From NCBI GenBank assembly GCA_002633005.1, contig NMRA01000352.1, positions 5,882-69,881 of the forward strand: a stretch of DNA of 64,000 nucleotides, given 5' to 3'. Source of the DNA: Phoronis australis (lineage: Eukaryota > Phoronida > Phoronidae). A model generated the notes under the pieces. That model worked only from the letters and a program-made list of their open reading frames with translations. It made no database searches and was not told the DNA's origin. The translations under genes were made by a program, and so were the position numbers. Below are positions 54,301-58,360 of this stretch, in pieces (the first letter of the stretch is position 1; the number at the start of each line of letters is the position of its first letter).

Positions 54301-56345
54301 TGTTGTTCGTTTGTCCAAGGCTCTAATTTGGCAAGACCACTAGTTTCTGAGCGCCTGCGCCTGTGAAAAAGTCCAAGTGGAATCCACGTGCCATCAATTG
54401 ACTGCAAACAGTTCCGTCGCTGAACGTGATGCCAAAGGAAACTGCTAGTCTAGTAGTTTGTCAGGGATCCTCCTTCTGGTGGCCGCTCGAGACCCGAGAA
54501 CAGTCCGATAAATATGTGTAGGCCTGGTGTCACTATATCTTTGGGGTAGCTTCCAGATAGTTGGGTACCCATCGTGTTTTCACCAAAACTTTTAGTGAAA
54601 AGATCACTTTAGGTCTGCACACGTAACCCGTTTAAGGTATGATTGAGTGTAGGGGCATTTTTATGCTGAGGCGCTTCACGGCTACTGACTGTGCTAGTCC
54701 ACTTTAAGTTTCTGGATAACTTTTAATTAGTATTGCCAAAATTTACTGGAAAAGGAACTCGAAACTAATATTTTAAGAAGCTAAAGTAATTTGTAGCTAA
54801 ATAATTCAGTCATTAGAATGCGCTGTATTGTAAACTGTACGTGATGCTGGTGCTATCGACGACGATAATCATAATTAAACCAATCAATGAAATAGGCCGC
54901 TTCTGTGGCCAACCAACACATCAATATACGTGTCAGATAGGGTTTTTTACGTGCTTATGCAATTTGCAAACTGACGTGACATACCTGCACAGTAGTAAAC
55001 AATCTTTGCGTATTTTGATATTCCTGGGCAGGGGTCGGGGTTGAAAAAGGTAGGTCCGACTACGAAACTGCATTGTTTTTTCCCATTGCACTCGGATACC
55101 ATTTTGTCGTACGCCGATGGTAGCTTGCAATTGGTGTCACTTGTATCACCAGTGTCACAGTAGACTGTCGAACCACCCCACCGTGATTGCTGCGGTTGCC
55201 CTCGACCGTAGAACGAGTCAGATTGGATGGAAACATACTGTAAATTGGGCTTGTTCTTGACGTCATTGTCTTGTGTGCAGTCCACAGAAAATGTCTCCCC
55301 ATCGCATTTCACAGCATCCCTCCGAGAACAGCCATCTGAATGAGACAGTTCAGAGTTAATTGGTGGCATCATTCATTTCTAATTAACGAGCTTTGTTGGA
55401 AAACATTTGAAGCGAGTATGTACCGGCTTCTCTGAAACTCCCAAAACCATTGACAGTAGTGGATCTACCATTTCATGATTGCTAATATGAGGCTCCAAGT
55501 AGAAGTTCCAAAAAACGAATTATCCCAAGGCAATAAGAGACAAGCCCCGGGAGACCTGCGAGGGCTGGGTCCCGAACCGATTTCCATTCATTCATTACTT
55601 TGTTTTGACTGCACTTGTTAGCTGGTCTGCTAGCCCTCTTTGGGGGTAAGGTTGGTGCTCTTATGTGTATTTAGCCTACAGTATTTCATTTTCTTGGCTA
55701 CTTAAACCTCGGCCCGGGGTTTAGTGTACTAAAAAACTCGACTCGAAAATTAACCAATCGCATAGCACGCTTCGAGTGAACAAAAAATGTGTACTCGAAT
55801 AGTGCTGCACGATTGGTTCAATTTCGACCCTGTGTCTGCTTCGACTGACTCAGTTCGAAGCTTATACCCCCTGAACCTGTAAACATTGTTGTAGCCTCCC
55901 CTGATTTCGTTCTTTCACTGTCGAACATGGACGCCAAGTGCTTTAAAAGGGTATAGAAATCTTTGGTACCTTGCGGTCTTTCACCATACTTGCTTTGCCA
56001 CATTCTGAAGTCGCCATTTTTAGTATGATTTGTCCTATTACAAATCTATCATTGTGTATTTGTAAGTTAGACATTAGGGTTCAACCACTGGAATGGCCGC
56101 TTTTCTACCCGTTTGATTGTATAAAACGATTTGCGATATAAGGAAATTCTTCTATTTCTGGATATAATAGGTTTTAAAATATAGATGCAACTGAAATCAG
56201 ACGCTGTTAATTACATGTGAAGATAACACTGGTGTTATTTGCTGACAAGGGAAACTGCTAAACCATTTAAAATACAAAGAAACTTACCCACAAGAGTAAT
56301 GCCTAACAGTAGAAAAACTAATGCCAGTAATCCCTTTCTTCCCAT
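3089..56345 (-). CDS. Giant mosaic CCP/lectin type I membrane protein (whole multi-exon gene)
   Basis: Exons were joined by eye using AG acceptors, GT donors and phase. Leaving out the suspected haplotype copies, the exon lengths sum to 6369 bases, exactly 2123 codons including the stop, with no internal stop. Order: signal peptide, SUEL, CCP1, TSP1, PAN, kringle, C-type lectin, CCP2, F5/8C, CCP3, CCP4, F5/8C, CCP5, F-type lectin-like domain, CCP6-8, SUEL2, CCP9-16, transmembrane helix, basic tail. All whole-module boundaries are phase 1, the classic exon-shuffling phase of extracellular proteins. These families are disulfide-rich and secreted or extracellular, and several bind sugars, so a surface recognition or adhesion receptor is inferred. 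It could be two adjacent genes, but only one signal peptide and one membrane anchor are visible. I know no named orthologue with this order. Confidence 0.8.
3382..6746. other. Last intron with degenerate repeats and a duplicated stretch
   Basis: Contains several degenerate copies of a dispersed repeat with the recurring phrase 'GTTTCATCAAGATC...CAATCAGTT' (about 3650-4300), then two near-identical 858-base stretches (4499-5356 and 5411-6268). No exon was recognised. The short open frames at 4853 and 5765 are copies of one another within this duplicate. Confidence 0.6.
4499..6268 (+). repeat. 858-base direct duplicate with an N at 5357
   Basis: 4499-5356 and 5411-6268 match over the same length with scattered single-base differences. 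The first copy ends exactly at the N at 5357, while the second continues into unique sequence. This is the pattern expected of two alleles placed in tandem by the assembler. Confidence 0.85.
6747..6923 (-). CDS. Exon 32: CCP/sushi domain 16
   Basis: 59 codons, phase 1-1: [50 protein letters not shown]. It shares the GNSFxYQDxxxYxC stretch with CCP14, suggesting these two are recent relatives. It is the last extracellular module found before the membrane exon. Confidence 0.92.
6924..8096. other. Intron, nothing recognised
   Basis: AT-rich intron between CCP16 and CCP15. I see no exon, repeat or element that can be named. Confidence 0.6.
8097..8276 (-). CDS. Exon 31: CCP/sushi domain 15
   Basis: 60 codons, phase 1-1: [52 protein letters not shown] complete sushi module; only 276 bases of intron separate it from CCP14. 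Confidence 0.92.
8553..8729 (-). CDS. Exon 30: CCP/sushi domain 14
   Basis: 59 codons, phase 1-1: [50 protein letters not shown]. It has two extra cysteines (CC at the start and SFCYQ), which may pair with each other. Acceptor CTTTCAG, donor GTAAGT. A plus-strand open frame of 191 codons across this exon is only its shadow. Confidence 0.92.
8730..9997. other. Intron, nothing recognised
   Basis: Intron between CCP14 and CCP13. Open frames at 9407-9700 and 9652-9963 lack any domain signature and look like chance. Confidence 0.55.
9998..10174 (-). CDS. Exon 29: CCP/sushi domain 13
   Basis: 59 codons, phase 1-1: [50 protein letters not shown]. Canonical. Confidence 0.93.
10467..10649 (-). CDS. 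Exon 28: CCP/sushi domain 12
   Basis: 61 codons, phase 1-1: [52 protein letters not shown]. The usual GY after cysteine 2 is YYPY, so it is a diverged but complete module. Confidence 0.9.
10650..13095. other. Introns around CCP11, little recognised
   Basis: Apart from CCP11 at 11319-11501, this holds a short CA repeat at about 12893-12911 and, near 12080-12180, degenerate copies of the dispersed 'aaatttcctgaaaatccatcacag' type repeat. No further exon was seen. Confidence 0.5.
11319..11501 (-). CDS. Exon 27: CCP/sushi domain 11
   Basis: 61 codons, phase 1-1: [47 protein letters not shown]. Canonical cysteines and Trp; CPGINP replaces CGDPG. Confidence 0.92.
13096..13269 (-). CDS. Exon 26: CCP/sushi domain 10
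   Basis: 58 codons, phase 1-1: [52 protein letters not shown] canonical CCP between acceptor CATTCCAG and donor GTGAGT. Confidence 0.93.
13270..14677. other. Intron, nothing recognised
   Basis: The phrase 'gcttgtttaccc...ttattgacc(t/a)atcatgtctcacacctg' occurs twice (about 13310-13355 and 13620-13665), a short direct repeat. No exon was seen. Confidence 0.5.
14678..14854 (-). CDS. Exon 25: CCP/sushi domain 9
   Basis: 59 codons, phase 1-1: [51 protein letters not shown]. Of two overlapping AG acceptors, TTTTAG keeps phase 1. The donor is a less usual GTGCCA. Confidence 0.9.
15231..16200 (+). mobile_element. Penelope-like retroelement fragment with inverted ends and GIY-YIG remnant
   Basis: 15439-15666 reads [20 protein letters not shown], typical of the C-terminal part of Penelope-like reverse transcriptases. 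15771-16094 starts [18 protein letters not shown] and continues in another frame as [16 protein letters not shown], then returns to [18 protein letters not shown] and [14 protein letters not shown]. That is the GIY-YIG endonuclease region broken by at least one frameshift near 15835. The left end 15231-15436 is the inverted complement of the right end 15992-16200, and an N lies at 15437 exactly where the left arm stops. It sits in the intron between CCP9 and SUEL2, opposite to the host gene. Confidence 0.85.
15231..16200. repeat. Inverted terminal repeats of the Penelope-like fragment
   Basis: Arms of about 205 bases (15231-15436 and 15992-16200) are imperfect reverse complements, from 'tatataaaatagt' outside to the GIY-YIG coding end inside. 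The arm includes coding sequence, so it is an inverted partial copy of the 3' end, not a simple terminal repeat. Confidence 0.8.
16370..16681 (-). CDS. Exon 24: SUEL-type lectin domain 2 (degenerate motifs)
   Basis: 104 codons, phase 1-1, open throughout but without a convenient ATG. Segments: [74 protein letters not shown]. The cysteine layout, the DECxxxxxC segment and the V.Y.C ending match SUEL/Gal_Lectin. The YGR motif is replaced by SFGV and DPC by SPC, so sugar binding may be lost or altered. Acceptor GACTTTCAG, donor GTTAGT (weaker). Confidence 0.85.
17109..17285 (-). CDS. Exon 23: CCP/sushi domain 8
   Basis: 59 codons, phase 1-1: [55 protein letters not shown]. Four cysteines and Trp present; the opening CGDPG has diverged to CSTLGD. 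Confidence 0.92.
17744..17920 (-). CDS. Exon 22: CCP/sushi domain 7
   Basis: 59 codons, phase 1-1: [50 protein letters not shown]. It marks the left edge of the first duplication block; CCP4 is its copy. Confidence 0.93.
18441..18617 (-). CDS. Exon 21: CCP/sushi domain 6
   Basis: 59 codons, phase 1-1: [53 protein letters not shown] full CCP signature; the exon has no in-frame ATG. Acceptor TTGTTCAAG, donor GTAAAG. It has no counterpart in the second duplication block. Confidence 0.92.
18618..19589. other. Intron, nothing recognised
   Basis: Intron between the FTP domain and CCP6. No exon or named element. This stretch has no counterpart in the second duplication block. Confidence 0.5.
19590..19811 (-). 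CDS. Exon 20: F-type lectin (FTP/fucolectin) domain, second half
   Basis: 74 codons, phase 1-1: [40 protein letters not shown], then [20 protein letters not shown] and GDPAP. [10 protein letters not shown] is the standard FTP ending. Across the splice, the positions of the fucose-binding motif RxDxxxxR read VDTQYYDQ, so Arg, Asp and Arg are all replaced. Fucose binding by the classic mode is therefore unlikely. Confidence 0.9.
20215..20705 (+). repeat. Pyrimidine-rich low-complexity tract
   Basis: About 490 bases of degenerate CCATCCTCC/CCACCCTCC/CTTCCA units, almost pure C and T on this strand. An approximate 105-base unit ('ttccacactccatcctccctgccaccctc...') occurs twice near 20480-20690. 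It lies in the intron that splits the FTP domain. Confidence 0.85.
21226..21426 (-). CDS. Exon 19: F-type lectin (FTP/fucolectin) domain, first half
   Basis: 67 codons, phase 1-1: [72 protein letters not shown]...g..A.DGN followed by WWRVDLq..Y.V..V.IT is the eel-fucolectin/tachylectin-4/pentraxin-1 signature. Donor GTACGT was chosen because it gives phase 1 and aligns the domain without gaps across the splice. Confidence 0.9.
21994..22179 (-). CDS. Exon 18: CCP/sushi domain 5
   Basis: 62 codons, phase 1-1: [52 protein letters not shown]. Paralogue of CCP3. The usual CGDPG opening has become CEHPG here, while the rest of the domain is almost unchanged. Confidence 0.92.
22296..22392. repeat. 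Fold-back hairpin in intron (first block)
   Basis: Arms beginning 'ttggatataacgtgcc' and ending 'ggcacattatatccaa' with inner 'gagaaccagttt/aaactggttctc' form an imperfect stem of about 36 bases. The same hairpin occurs at about 29160-29258 and 33928-34026, so it predates the segmental duplication. Probably a small MITE relic. Confidence 0.75.
23273..23402 (-). CDS. Exon 17: F5/8 type C domain 2, part 3
   Basis: 130 bases, phase 0 to 1: [43 protein letters not shown]. Near identity to its paralogue, much greater than in the introns around it, suggests purifying selection or gene conversion on the coding part. Confidence 0.9.
23811..23941 (+). repeat. 26-base minisatellite, five copies
   Basis: Unit 'ggtatcaataacatgatcaa' plus 'tttgat', repeated five times with few changes. 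The same site has only three units at 30570-30647 and 35337-35414, so copy number changed after the segmental duplication. Confidence 0.9.
24370..24508. repeat. Fold-back element, about 55-base arms
   Basis: The left arm starts 'gtaccttgctaattaacgtt' and contains 'ggtctttttcaaact'. The right arm contains 'agtttgaaaaagagc' and ends 'aacgttacccagcaaggtat'. The loop is about 24 bases. It is absent from the matching place in the second block, so it inserted after duplication (or was lost there). Confidence 0.75.
24873..24974 (-). CDS. Exon 16: F5/8 type C domain 2, part 2
   Basis: 34 codons, phase 0-0, with the same protein sequence as part 2 of domain 1 ([20 protein letters not shown]). Flanks: TTTGTTTCAG acceptor and GTAAGT donor. 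Confidence 0.9.
25885..26093 (-). CDS. Exon 15: F5/8 type C domain 2, part 1
   Basis: Phase 1 in, phase 0 out, 209 bases like its paralogue at 38764-38972. [53 protein letters not shown]. Differences from copy 1 include AWCAQD for AWCAHD and LDLGQV for LDFGQI. Confidence 0.92.
27541..27625 (-). pseudogene. Truncated CCP exon at the tandem-duplication junction
   Basis: This matches the last 85 bases of CCP2 (40491-40575), including the GTATGT donor and in-frame [18 protein letters not shown]. Homology stops abruptly at about 27626, where sequence related to the intron flank at 17640 begins. The first half of the domain and its acceptor are gone, so the piece is dead. Splicing CCP4 directly to F5/8C-2 part 1 keeps phase 1. 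Confidence 0.88.
27719..27895 (-). CDS. Exon 14: CCP/sushi domain 4
   Basis: 59 codons, phase 1-1: [54 protein letters not shown]. Four cysteines and the Trp are intact. It is the duplicate of CCP7 (17744-17920), differing at few residues, and is the first exon of the second duplication block. Confidence 0.93.
28855..29040 (-). CDS. CCP domain 3, second haplotype copy
   Basis: A near-identical copy of 33623-33808 ([19 protein letters not shown] start). Phase 1-1, so it could be spliced in frame, but it sits in the 4.76 kb stretch that duplicates 33078-37886. Counting it as a separate domain would probably overstate the protein. Confidence 0.75.
30103..30232 (-). CDS. F5/8C part 3, second haplotype copy
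   Basis: Same length and splice sites as 34868-34997 and nearly identical (the [12 protein letters not shown] region differs by Ser for Arg). It lies in the repeated stretch after the N at 33077 and, like its neighbour, has no part 1 partner. Confidence 0.8.
30570..30647 (+). repeat. 26-base minisatellite, three copies
   Basis: Three units of the 'ggtatcaataacatgatcaa'-'tttgat' repeat, orthologous in position to 23811-23941 and allelic to 35337-35414. Confidence 0.88.
30906..31888. mobile_element. Harbinger-like MITE with TAA target duplication (copy A)
   Basis: Termini GGGCTGTTCCAGC and GCTGGAACAGCCC are perfect inverted repeats flanked by TAA on both sides, the 3-base duplication typical of PIF/Harbinger elements. 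Length 983 bases with no transposase frame. Block 1 shows the empty site ('aattaaagacgcaatatggc' near 24190). Confidence 0.85.
32328..32429 (-). CDS. F5/8C part 2, second haplotype copy
   Basis: Nearly identical to 37115-37216, with the same splice sites. It lies in the stretch 28320-33076, which repeats 33078-37886. Its phase 0 start cannot follow the phase 1 end of CCP3 at 33623, so it has no legal upstream partner here. Most likely an assembly artefact rather than an extra exon. Confidence 0.8.
33623..33808 (-). CDS. Exon 13: CCP/sushi domain 3
   Basis: 62 codons, phase 1-1: [52 protein letters not shown] complete sushi module in good context after F5/8C part 3. A nearly identical copy lies at 28855-29040 beyond the N at 33077. 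Confidence 0.92.
34868..34997 (-). CDS. Exon 12: F5/8 type C domain 1, part 3
   Basis: Phase 0 in, phase 1 out (130 bases). [40 protein letters not shown] and VIG form the F5/8C end (F.GN.D...PV...F..P..ARYIR..P......LR.ev.G). Two overlapping donors exist three bases apart (GTAGTA and GTAAGT); both keep the phase. I chose the stronger GTAAGT. Confidence 0.9.
35337..35414 (+). repeat. 26-base minisatellite, three copies (other haplotype)
   Basis: Three units, same position within the duplicated stretch as 30570-30647. Confidence 0.88.
35687..36675. mobile_element. Harbinger-like MITE (copy B, other haplotype)
   Basis: Same terminal inverted repeats and TAA duplication as 30906-31888, 989 bases. 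It is the allelic copy of the same insertion. Confidence 0.85.
37115..37216 (-). CDS. Exon 11: F5/8 type C domain 1, part 2
   Basis: 34 codons, phase 0-0, reading [20 protein letters not shown] and then [14 protein letters not shown]. It covers the F5/8C middle, where the usual text is 'v..y.i.yS.DG..w'. Acceptor TTTGTTTCAG, donor GTAAGT. Phase 0 on both ends means it must sit between parts 1 and 3. Confidence 0.9.
37990..38090 (+). mobile_element. tRNA-derived SINE-like sequence
   Basis: An A-box-like 'tcattgtggttacagtgctg' is followed by 'gagggtctggattcaaatga', which resembles a pol III B box. The spacing is close to a tRNA. No cloverleaf is intact. Confidence 0.5.
38130..38190 (+). repeat. 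GAT/GAC trinucleotide-type simple repeat
   Basis: 'atgatggtgatgatgacgac' followed by further gac/gat units, about 60 bases, noncoding. Confidence 0.85.
38545..38621. repeat. 32-base-arm hairpin in intron
   Basis: 38545-38576 and 38590-38621 are reverse complements with one mismatch; the loop is 13 bases. A more decayed version is at about 25668-25742 in block 1, so the hairpin is older than the duplication yet better kept in block 2. Confidence 0.85.
38764..38972 (-). CDS. Exon 10: F5/8 type C domain 1, part 1
   Basis: Phase 1 in, phase 0 out (209 bases). It begins [20 protein letters not shown] and ends [22 protein letters not shown] followed by YLQLDxGxxxxVxxIxT is the discoidin/F5/8C signature. 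It continues in 37115-37216 and 34868-34997. The family binds phospholipids, glycans or collagen. Confidence 0.92.
40491..40685 (-). CDS. Exon 9: CCP/sushi domain 2
   Basis: 65 codons, phase 1-1. It reads [16 protein letters not shown], then [30 protein letters not shown]. Four cysteines, CGDPG and the conserved Trp are in place. A truncated relative of this exon sits at 27541-27625 at the edge of a tandem duplication. Confidence 0.92.
40686..42515. other. Intron with dispersed degenerate repeats
   Basis: 40900-41770 holds several degenerate copies of the family seen in the last intron, each pairing a phrase like 'agtttcacaatgatccttca' with 'gatggacaag...cttgtcaaaaa'. No exon was recognised. 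Confidence 0.55.
42516..42775 (-). CDS. Exon 8: C-type lectin domain, C-terminal half
   Basis: Phase 2 in, phase 1 out (260 bases). It contains [43 protein letters not shown] and [24 protein letters not shown].dG and the final CEK identify a C-type lectin. The usual inner cysteine pair (the DC before the WND region and the C after it) is missing on both sides. EPD stands where EPN or QPD is usual, and KWFD where WND is usual, so calcium-dependent sugar binding is uncertain. Confidence 0.9.
43690..44035. mobile_element. MITE-like element built of nested palindromes
   Basis: The outer arms ('attcttattaaaatgacata' on the left, its complement near 43990-44012) make one inverted repeat centred at about 43864. 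Inside lie four copies of the palindrome TATATTAATATA at 43781, 43833, 43884 and 43937, spaced 51-53 bases, each flanked by C-rich then G-rich blocks. The first is a perfect 34-base palindrome (43770-43803). 'gccgaaagg...agagcgggg' lies between units and is inverted in the right half. It sits in the CTLD intron. No coding sequence. Confidence 0.85.
44180..45460. repeat. Tandem-like degenerate repeat of about 0.7 kb
   Basis: The stretch 'atttctcaagacctattatt...gtggcggccatgttttgctccatggttcct' at about 44270-44350 recurs as 'tagctcaaggtttattgctt...gatgtggcagccattcag...gctccatggttctt' at about 44920-45030, and further weak copies follow. A dispersed repeat family, not an exon. Confidence 0.6.
44690..44795 (+). 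repeat. CAT/CAC simple repeat
   Basis: 'catcatcaccatcaccatca'-type repeat over about 100 bases. The histidine-rich open frame through it is not a gene. Confidence 0.9.
45662..45845 (-). CDS. Exon 7: C-type lectin domain, N-terminal half
   Basis: Phase 1 in, phase 2 out (184 bases). It reads [20 protein letters not shown] and then [20 protein letters not shown]. This is the CPxGW...CF start of a long-form C-type lectin, the first helix and the conserved cysteine of helix 2. The matching half lies at 42516-42775 and the odd phase pairs only with it. Confidence 0.9.
46647..46889 (-). CDS. Exon 6: kringle domain
   Basis: 81 codons, phase 1-1. The exon has no internal ATG start but is clearly coding. 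It reads [20 protein letters not shown], then [17 protein letters not shown], then [20 protein letters not shown], and ends [12 protein letters not shown]. The YxG, CQxWD..PH.H, FCRNPxxxxxPWCYT and WEYCxxxxC motifs and six cysteines are diagnostic for a kringle. Acceptor TGCTTCAG, donor GTGAGT. Kringles bind proteins, often through exposed lysines; nothing like a protease domain follows here. Confidence 0.96.
47081..47353 (-). CDS. Exon 5: PAN/apple domain
   Basis: 91 codons, phase 1-1. It begins [18 protein letters not shown] and ends QHIEVKCLG. The central pattern [17 protein letters not shown] followed by CVYNSKTW is the apple/PAN signature: a helix with paired cysteines, then a strand with a CxY motif. 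Six cysteines are visible. PAN modules mediate protein or carbohydrate contacts. A broken second copy of this exon lies at 48381-48519 next to an N and is probably an assembly duplicate. Confidence 0.88.
47215..49488 (+). repeat. 1.1 kb direct duplicate split by N at 48380
   Basis: 47215-48379 and 48381-49488 match with small indels. Copy 1 ends at the N inside a fold-back element, the kind of place where short-read assembly breaks. Confidence 0.87.
48381..48519 (-). pseudogene. Partial duplicate of PAN exon, cut by an N (assembly copy)
   Basis: This is the N-terminal half of the PAN exon, nearly identical to 47215-47353, truncated exactly at the N at 48380. The intron sequence on its other side is also duplicated. 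It has no donor site of its own, so it cannot act as an exon as drawn. Confidence 0.85.
49225..49660. repeat. Long fold-back element with 'acggactca' repeats
   Basis: The left arm (about 49225-49435, 'caaggtacctaaactacacg' onward) and right arm (about 49483-49655, ending 'gtagtttaggtaccttg') are reverse complements with mismatches. Within each arm the word 'acggactca' and variants recur about every 25-30 bases. No coding sequence. Confidence 0.85.
50411..50611 (-). CDS. Exon 4: thrombospondin type 1 repeat
   Basis: 67 codons, phase 1-1. The domain runs [45 protein letters not shown]. The WSxxGPW motif, the CxACGxRTRKxLC core and the closing cysteines identify a TSP1 repeat, a module common in extracellular-matrix and complement proteins. 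Tryptophans for C-mannosylation and the R-layer arginines are present. Acceptor TTTCTTTCAG, donor GTATGG. Confidence 0.92.
50612..52102. other. Intron, no exon recognised
   Basis: Around 50885-51000 and 51850-51950 the phrase 'actcgcccagtagccaat'/'actcgtccagctgatgag' recurs in both orientations, so the 1.1 kb between may be an inserted repeat. A D-arm-like 'gtagctcagtggttacattc' at 51967 suggests a tRNA-derived SINE. No domain was seen. Confidence 0.45.
52103..52288 (-). CDS. Exon 3: CCP/sushi domain 1
   Basis: 62 codons, phase 1-1. It reads [15 protein letters not shown], then [14 protein letters not shown], and ends ARLECEG, giving the sushi pattern of four conserved cysteines and a tryptophan. 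It carries an additional cysteine-rich insert ([10 protein letters not shown]) before the conserved Trp, so it is the most divergent CCP of the gene. The insert could form an extra disulfide. Confidence 0.88.
52380..52475 (+). mobile_element. tRNA-derived SINE head
   Basis: An A-box-like 'tggcatggttgagtgtcc' is followed about 30 bases later by a perfect B-box 'ggttcaagtcc' in 'tatgggttcaagtcccactg'. The acceptor stem does not pair, so it is a SINE rather than a working tRNA. Confidence 0.6.
53093..53127 (+). repeat. (GTCAA)n microsatellite
   Basis: Six to seven pentamers 'gtcaa' at the start of a more GC-rich stretch (53090-54500), perhaps the tail of an inserted retroelement. Confidence 0.85.
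53128..54984. other. GC-richer intron stretch, origin unknown
   Basis: Minus-strand frames at 53195-53383, 53403-53615 (with [20 protein letters not shown]) and 54177-54407 are open but belong to no family I recognise. The composition differs from the rest of the window, and a microsatellite lies at one end. It may be a decayed insertion. Confidence 0.35.
54985..55335 (-). CDS. Exon 2: SUEL-type galactose/rhamnose-binding lectin domain 1
   Basis: 117 codons, phase 1 to phase 1. It starts at [16 protein letters not shown] and ends at KYAKIVYYC. It shows the hallmarks of the Gal_Lectin/SUEL fold: eight or more cysteines, the YGR motif (in DSFYGRG), the [10 protein letters not shown] segment, and the DPC motif in DPCPGISKY followed by the closing V.Y.C. 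YGR and DPC are the motifs associated with rhamnose/galactose binding in egg lectins, so this copy is probably functional. Acceptor CATTCAG, donor GTATGT. Confidence 0.93.
55738..55833. repeat. Fold-back sequence, about 35-base arms
   Basis: 'actcgaaaattaaccaatcg' and the right arm containing 'cgattggttcaatttcga' are imperfect complements around a short loop, in intron 1. Confidence 0.65.
56288..56345 (-). CDS. Exon 1: start codon and signal peptide
   Basis: ATG at 56345 opens [20 protein letters not shown]: a basic n-region followed by a leucine-rich hydrophobic core, a typical secretory signal. The exon ends after one base of a Gly codon at a strong GTAAGTT donor, so it leaves in phase 1, matching the next exon. 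A short in-frame coding stretch with this composition directly upstream of a lectin exon is good evidence for the N terminus. Confidence 0.85.
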
Positions 56346-56572
56346 CTGGCTTAAACCTCATCTACAAAGGACTGGAGAACGTTCCGGTGTGTACTCATAG
56401 TCGCGATTGGGAGTTCTTGCCGCCTGTACATTTTGATAGAGGGTCTTGAACGAGTCGTGCGTGTGAGCTCAAATGTCGATAACATCCAGATTATGAGATG
56501 TTATCATTAGTTGGGTTTTCAACGATCGTATGAACCGCTTCTGGATCAATAATTTAACGAACAACCTGATCA

Positions 56573-56584
56573 TGGTATATAGGC
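56573..56584 (-). promoter_or_regulatory. Candidate TATA box for the mosaic gene
   Basis: On the minus strand 'cgcctatataccatg' lies about 230 bases upstream of the signal-peptide ATG. A start site 25-30 bases downstream would give a 5' UTR of about 200 bases. Position and motif only; an upstream noncoding exon is possible. Confidence 0.3.
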
Positions 56585-56599
56585 GGTAGTATGTAACCA

Positions 56600-58360
56600 A
56601 TAATCAATAGGCTGGCGTCGATATATTAAAAGTTGGTAAAAATTACGGCATGGTTTCACGTAATAACCAATTGCCAGTACGAGTATTTTTGGAAGAGGGT
56701 TATTTTTGAAGACTGTTCAAAGAGTAGCTGACACCACGTAACGTTTTAAAGTATCCCATAATCACGAAGTTTTACCTACTTCATACATTCCTGAGATAAT
56801 ATAATTCGGAATAGTGTCAAAAGCGCTTTCCGTCGGCTCGTCAACAATAAGCATTAAACGCCCGCAACTGCATCAGTGGGAGTTTATGTCTTGTGCCTCC
56901 AAAAGAGAACGTCTTTCACCATGTACTTTTTCGAATGTTAAACTCCGATATTGCGACACTTTTAAAAACTCCAGGCACAAAGGGTTCCATCACAGACCAT
57001 GTACCAAAACAATCCTTTGTAAGTTGGCGCCATAATGAAAACCATATTGGAAATTTATTGAAAACCATTTCTAGAATATCTGTTATCACTGAAAAGTTAC
57101 AGCCTCCAGAGAATATAAAATTGCAAATGGGACTGTTGGACCTTATTAGTGTTAAAATACGAATATAGTGCTCTCAAGTCCAAAAATAGTCCTGCTCAAA
57201 CTTTTTGCAGAGGAAACAATAAAACAAAATAATAATTTAATGAGGTAAAAGCACTGATAACAAATTTCCGTGATGATTTCCAATATGGCGGCGAAACAGG
57301 CCACGCGAGACTAAATTTTGAACGGCCAGATTTGGATAAATATACGTCACGAGGATAAATAATAATTTATTTTCTTATAGTCTTAGTCATCGCCTGCTGT
57401 GTAATCGTCTGAATGGGATGTAAACAAATCATCACTTGGAGTGCTTTACATATCATTATTCAAACAATTATTGTTTTTGTAGTTTCCTCTGCGAAATGGA
57501 CTAAGATTTAACGTTTGCTCAACATTTCATATTTTGGACTTGACTAAAGCGCATATAATTAGCTTAGATTGTCGCATACTGATAAAACAGTCTGTGGCAC
57601 ACTCAGTAGTAAGAAAAGTGAACTTGAATCTGTCTGAGCCTTATGAGCTTGTATTACTCAACGATAACCCCTGGTCGTGGAAAGTGATAAATTGACCAAA
57701 GGCGTAAAAAGGTGGTGAAGTATTGTTTCTGTGAAAAACAAAGTATTCAAGGATTTAGGCAATGAAACAAGTTAATAGTACCGCCATATCTGATGAATTA
57801 ATAAAACTACTAAAATACAACAAATCAATAAATGCATTAAATGAACCTCATGACGCTGTTATGATTGTGAAGTGAAGGTACGCCGGGGCTTCAGGGAGTG
57901 AACACACTATTTATCACTGACCTAAATTGGTCTTTGTTCGGTATCCAGGTGTGGGTAATAAAACATGGTAATTAAGCTTGATCAATAATAAAATCATCAA
58001 ATATCATGCCAATAAAAAGAGTGCAGATGGGCTGATGCCTTTTGCGATACATCAGGCAAGTTTACGCCGCAAGCCCGGGCCCATTGACACTAATTACCTG
58101 AATATGACTTATGAGGACCCCACATCATCGGTTTCCTCATTGATAAAATCTTTCAATCTGCCTATTTGTTTGAGAAATACAGAAAGACTTTTAAACCTGT
58201 ATGAATTAACAATGTCAGCCAGTTGGGATAGGTGTCCGTCACGTAGTAAGATTACGTTGTTTATTGTAAGCAGGGCAAATCTCTACCAGACGTTTAGGAG
58301 TCTCGGCCTCCAAGCCACACTGGGGACAAAATTAACATGACAAGCCTGCGGTGGCGATCA
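56600..58360. other. Upstream region, no gene recognised
   Basis: Plus-strand frames at 56893-57168 (91 codons) and 57978-58340 (120 codons, with KKSADGLMPFAIHQASLRRK) are open but show no known domain and lack splice context. I cannot say whether either is real. Confidence 0.3.
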
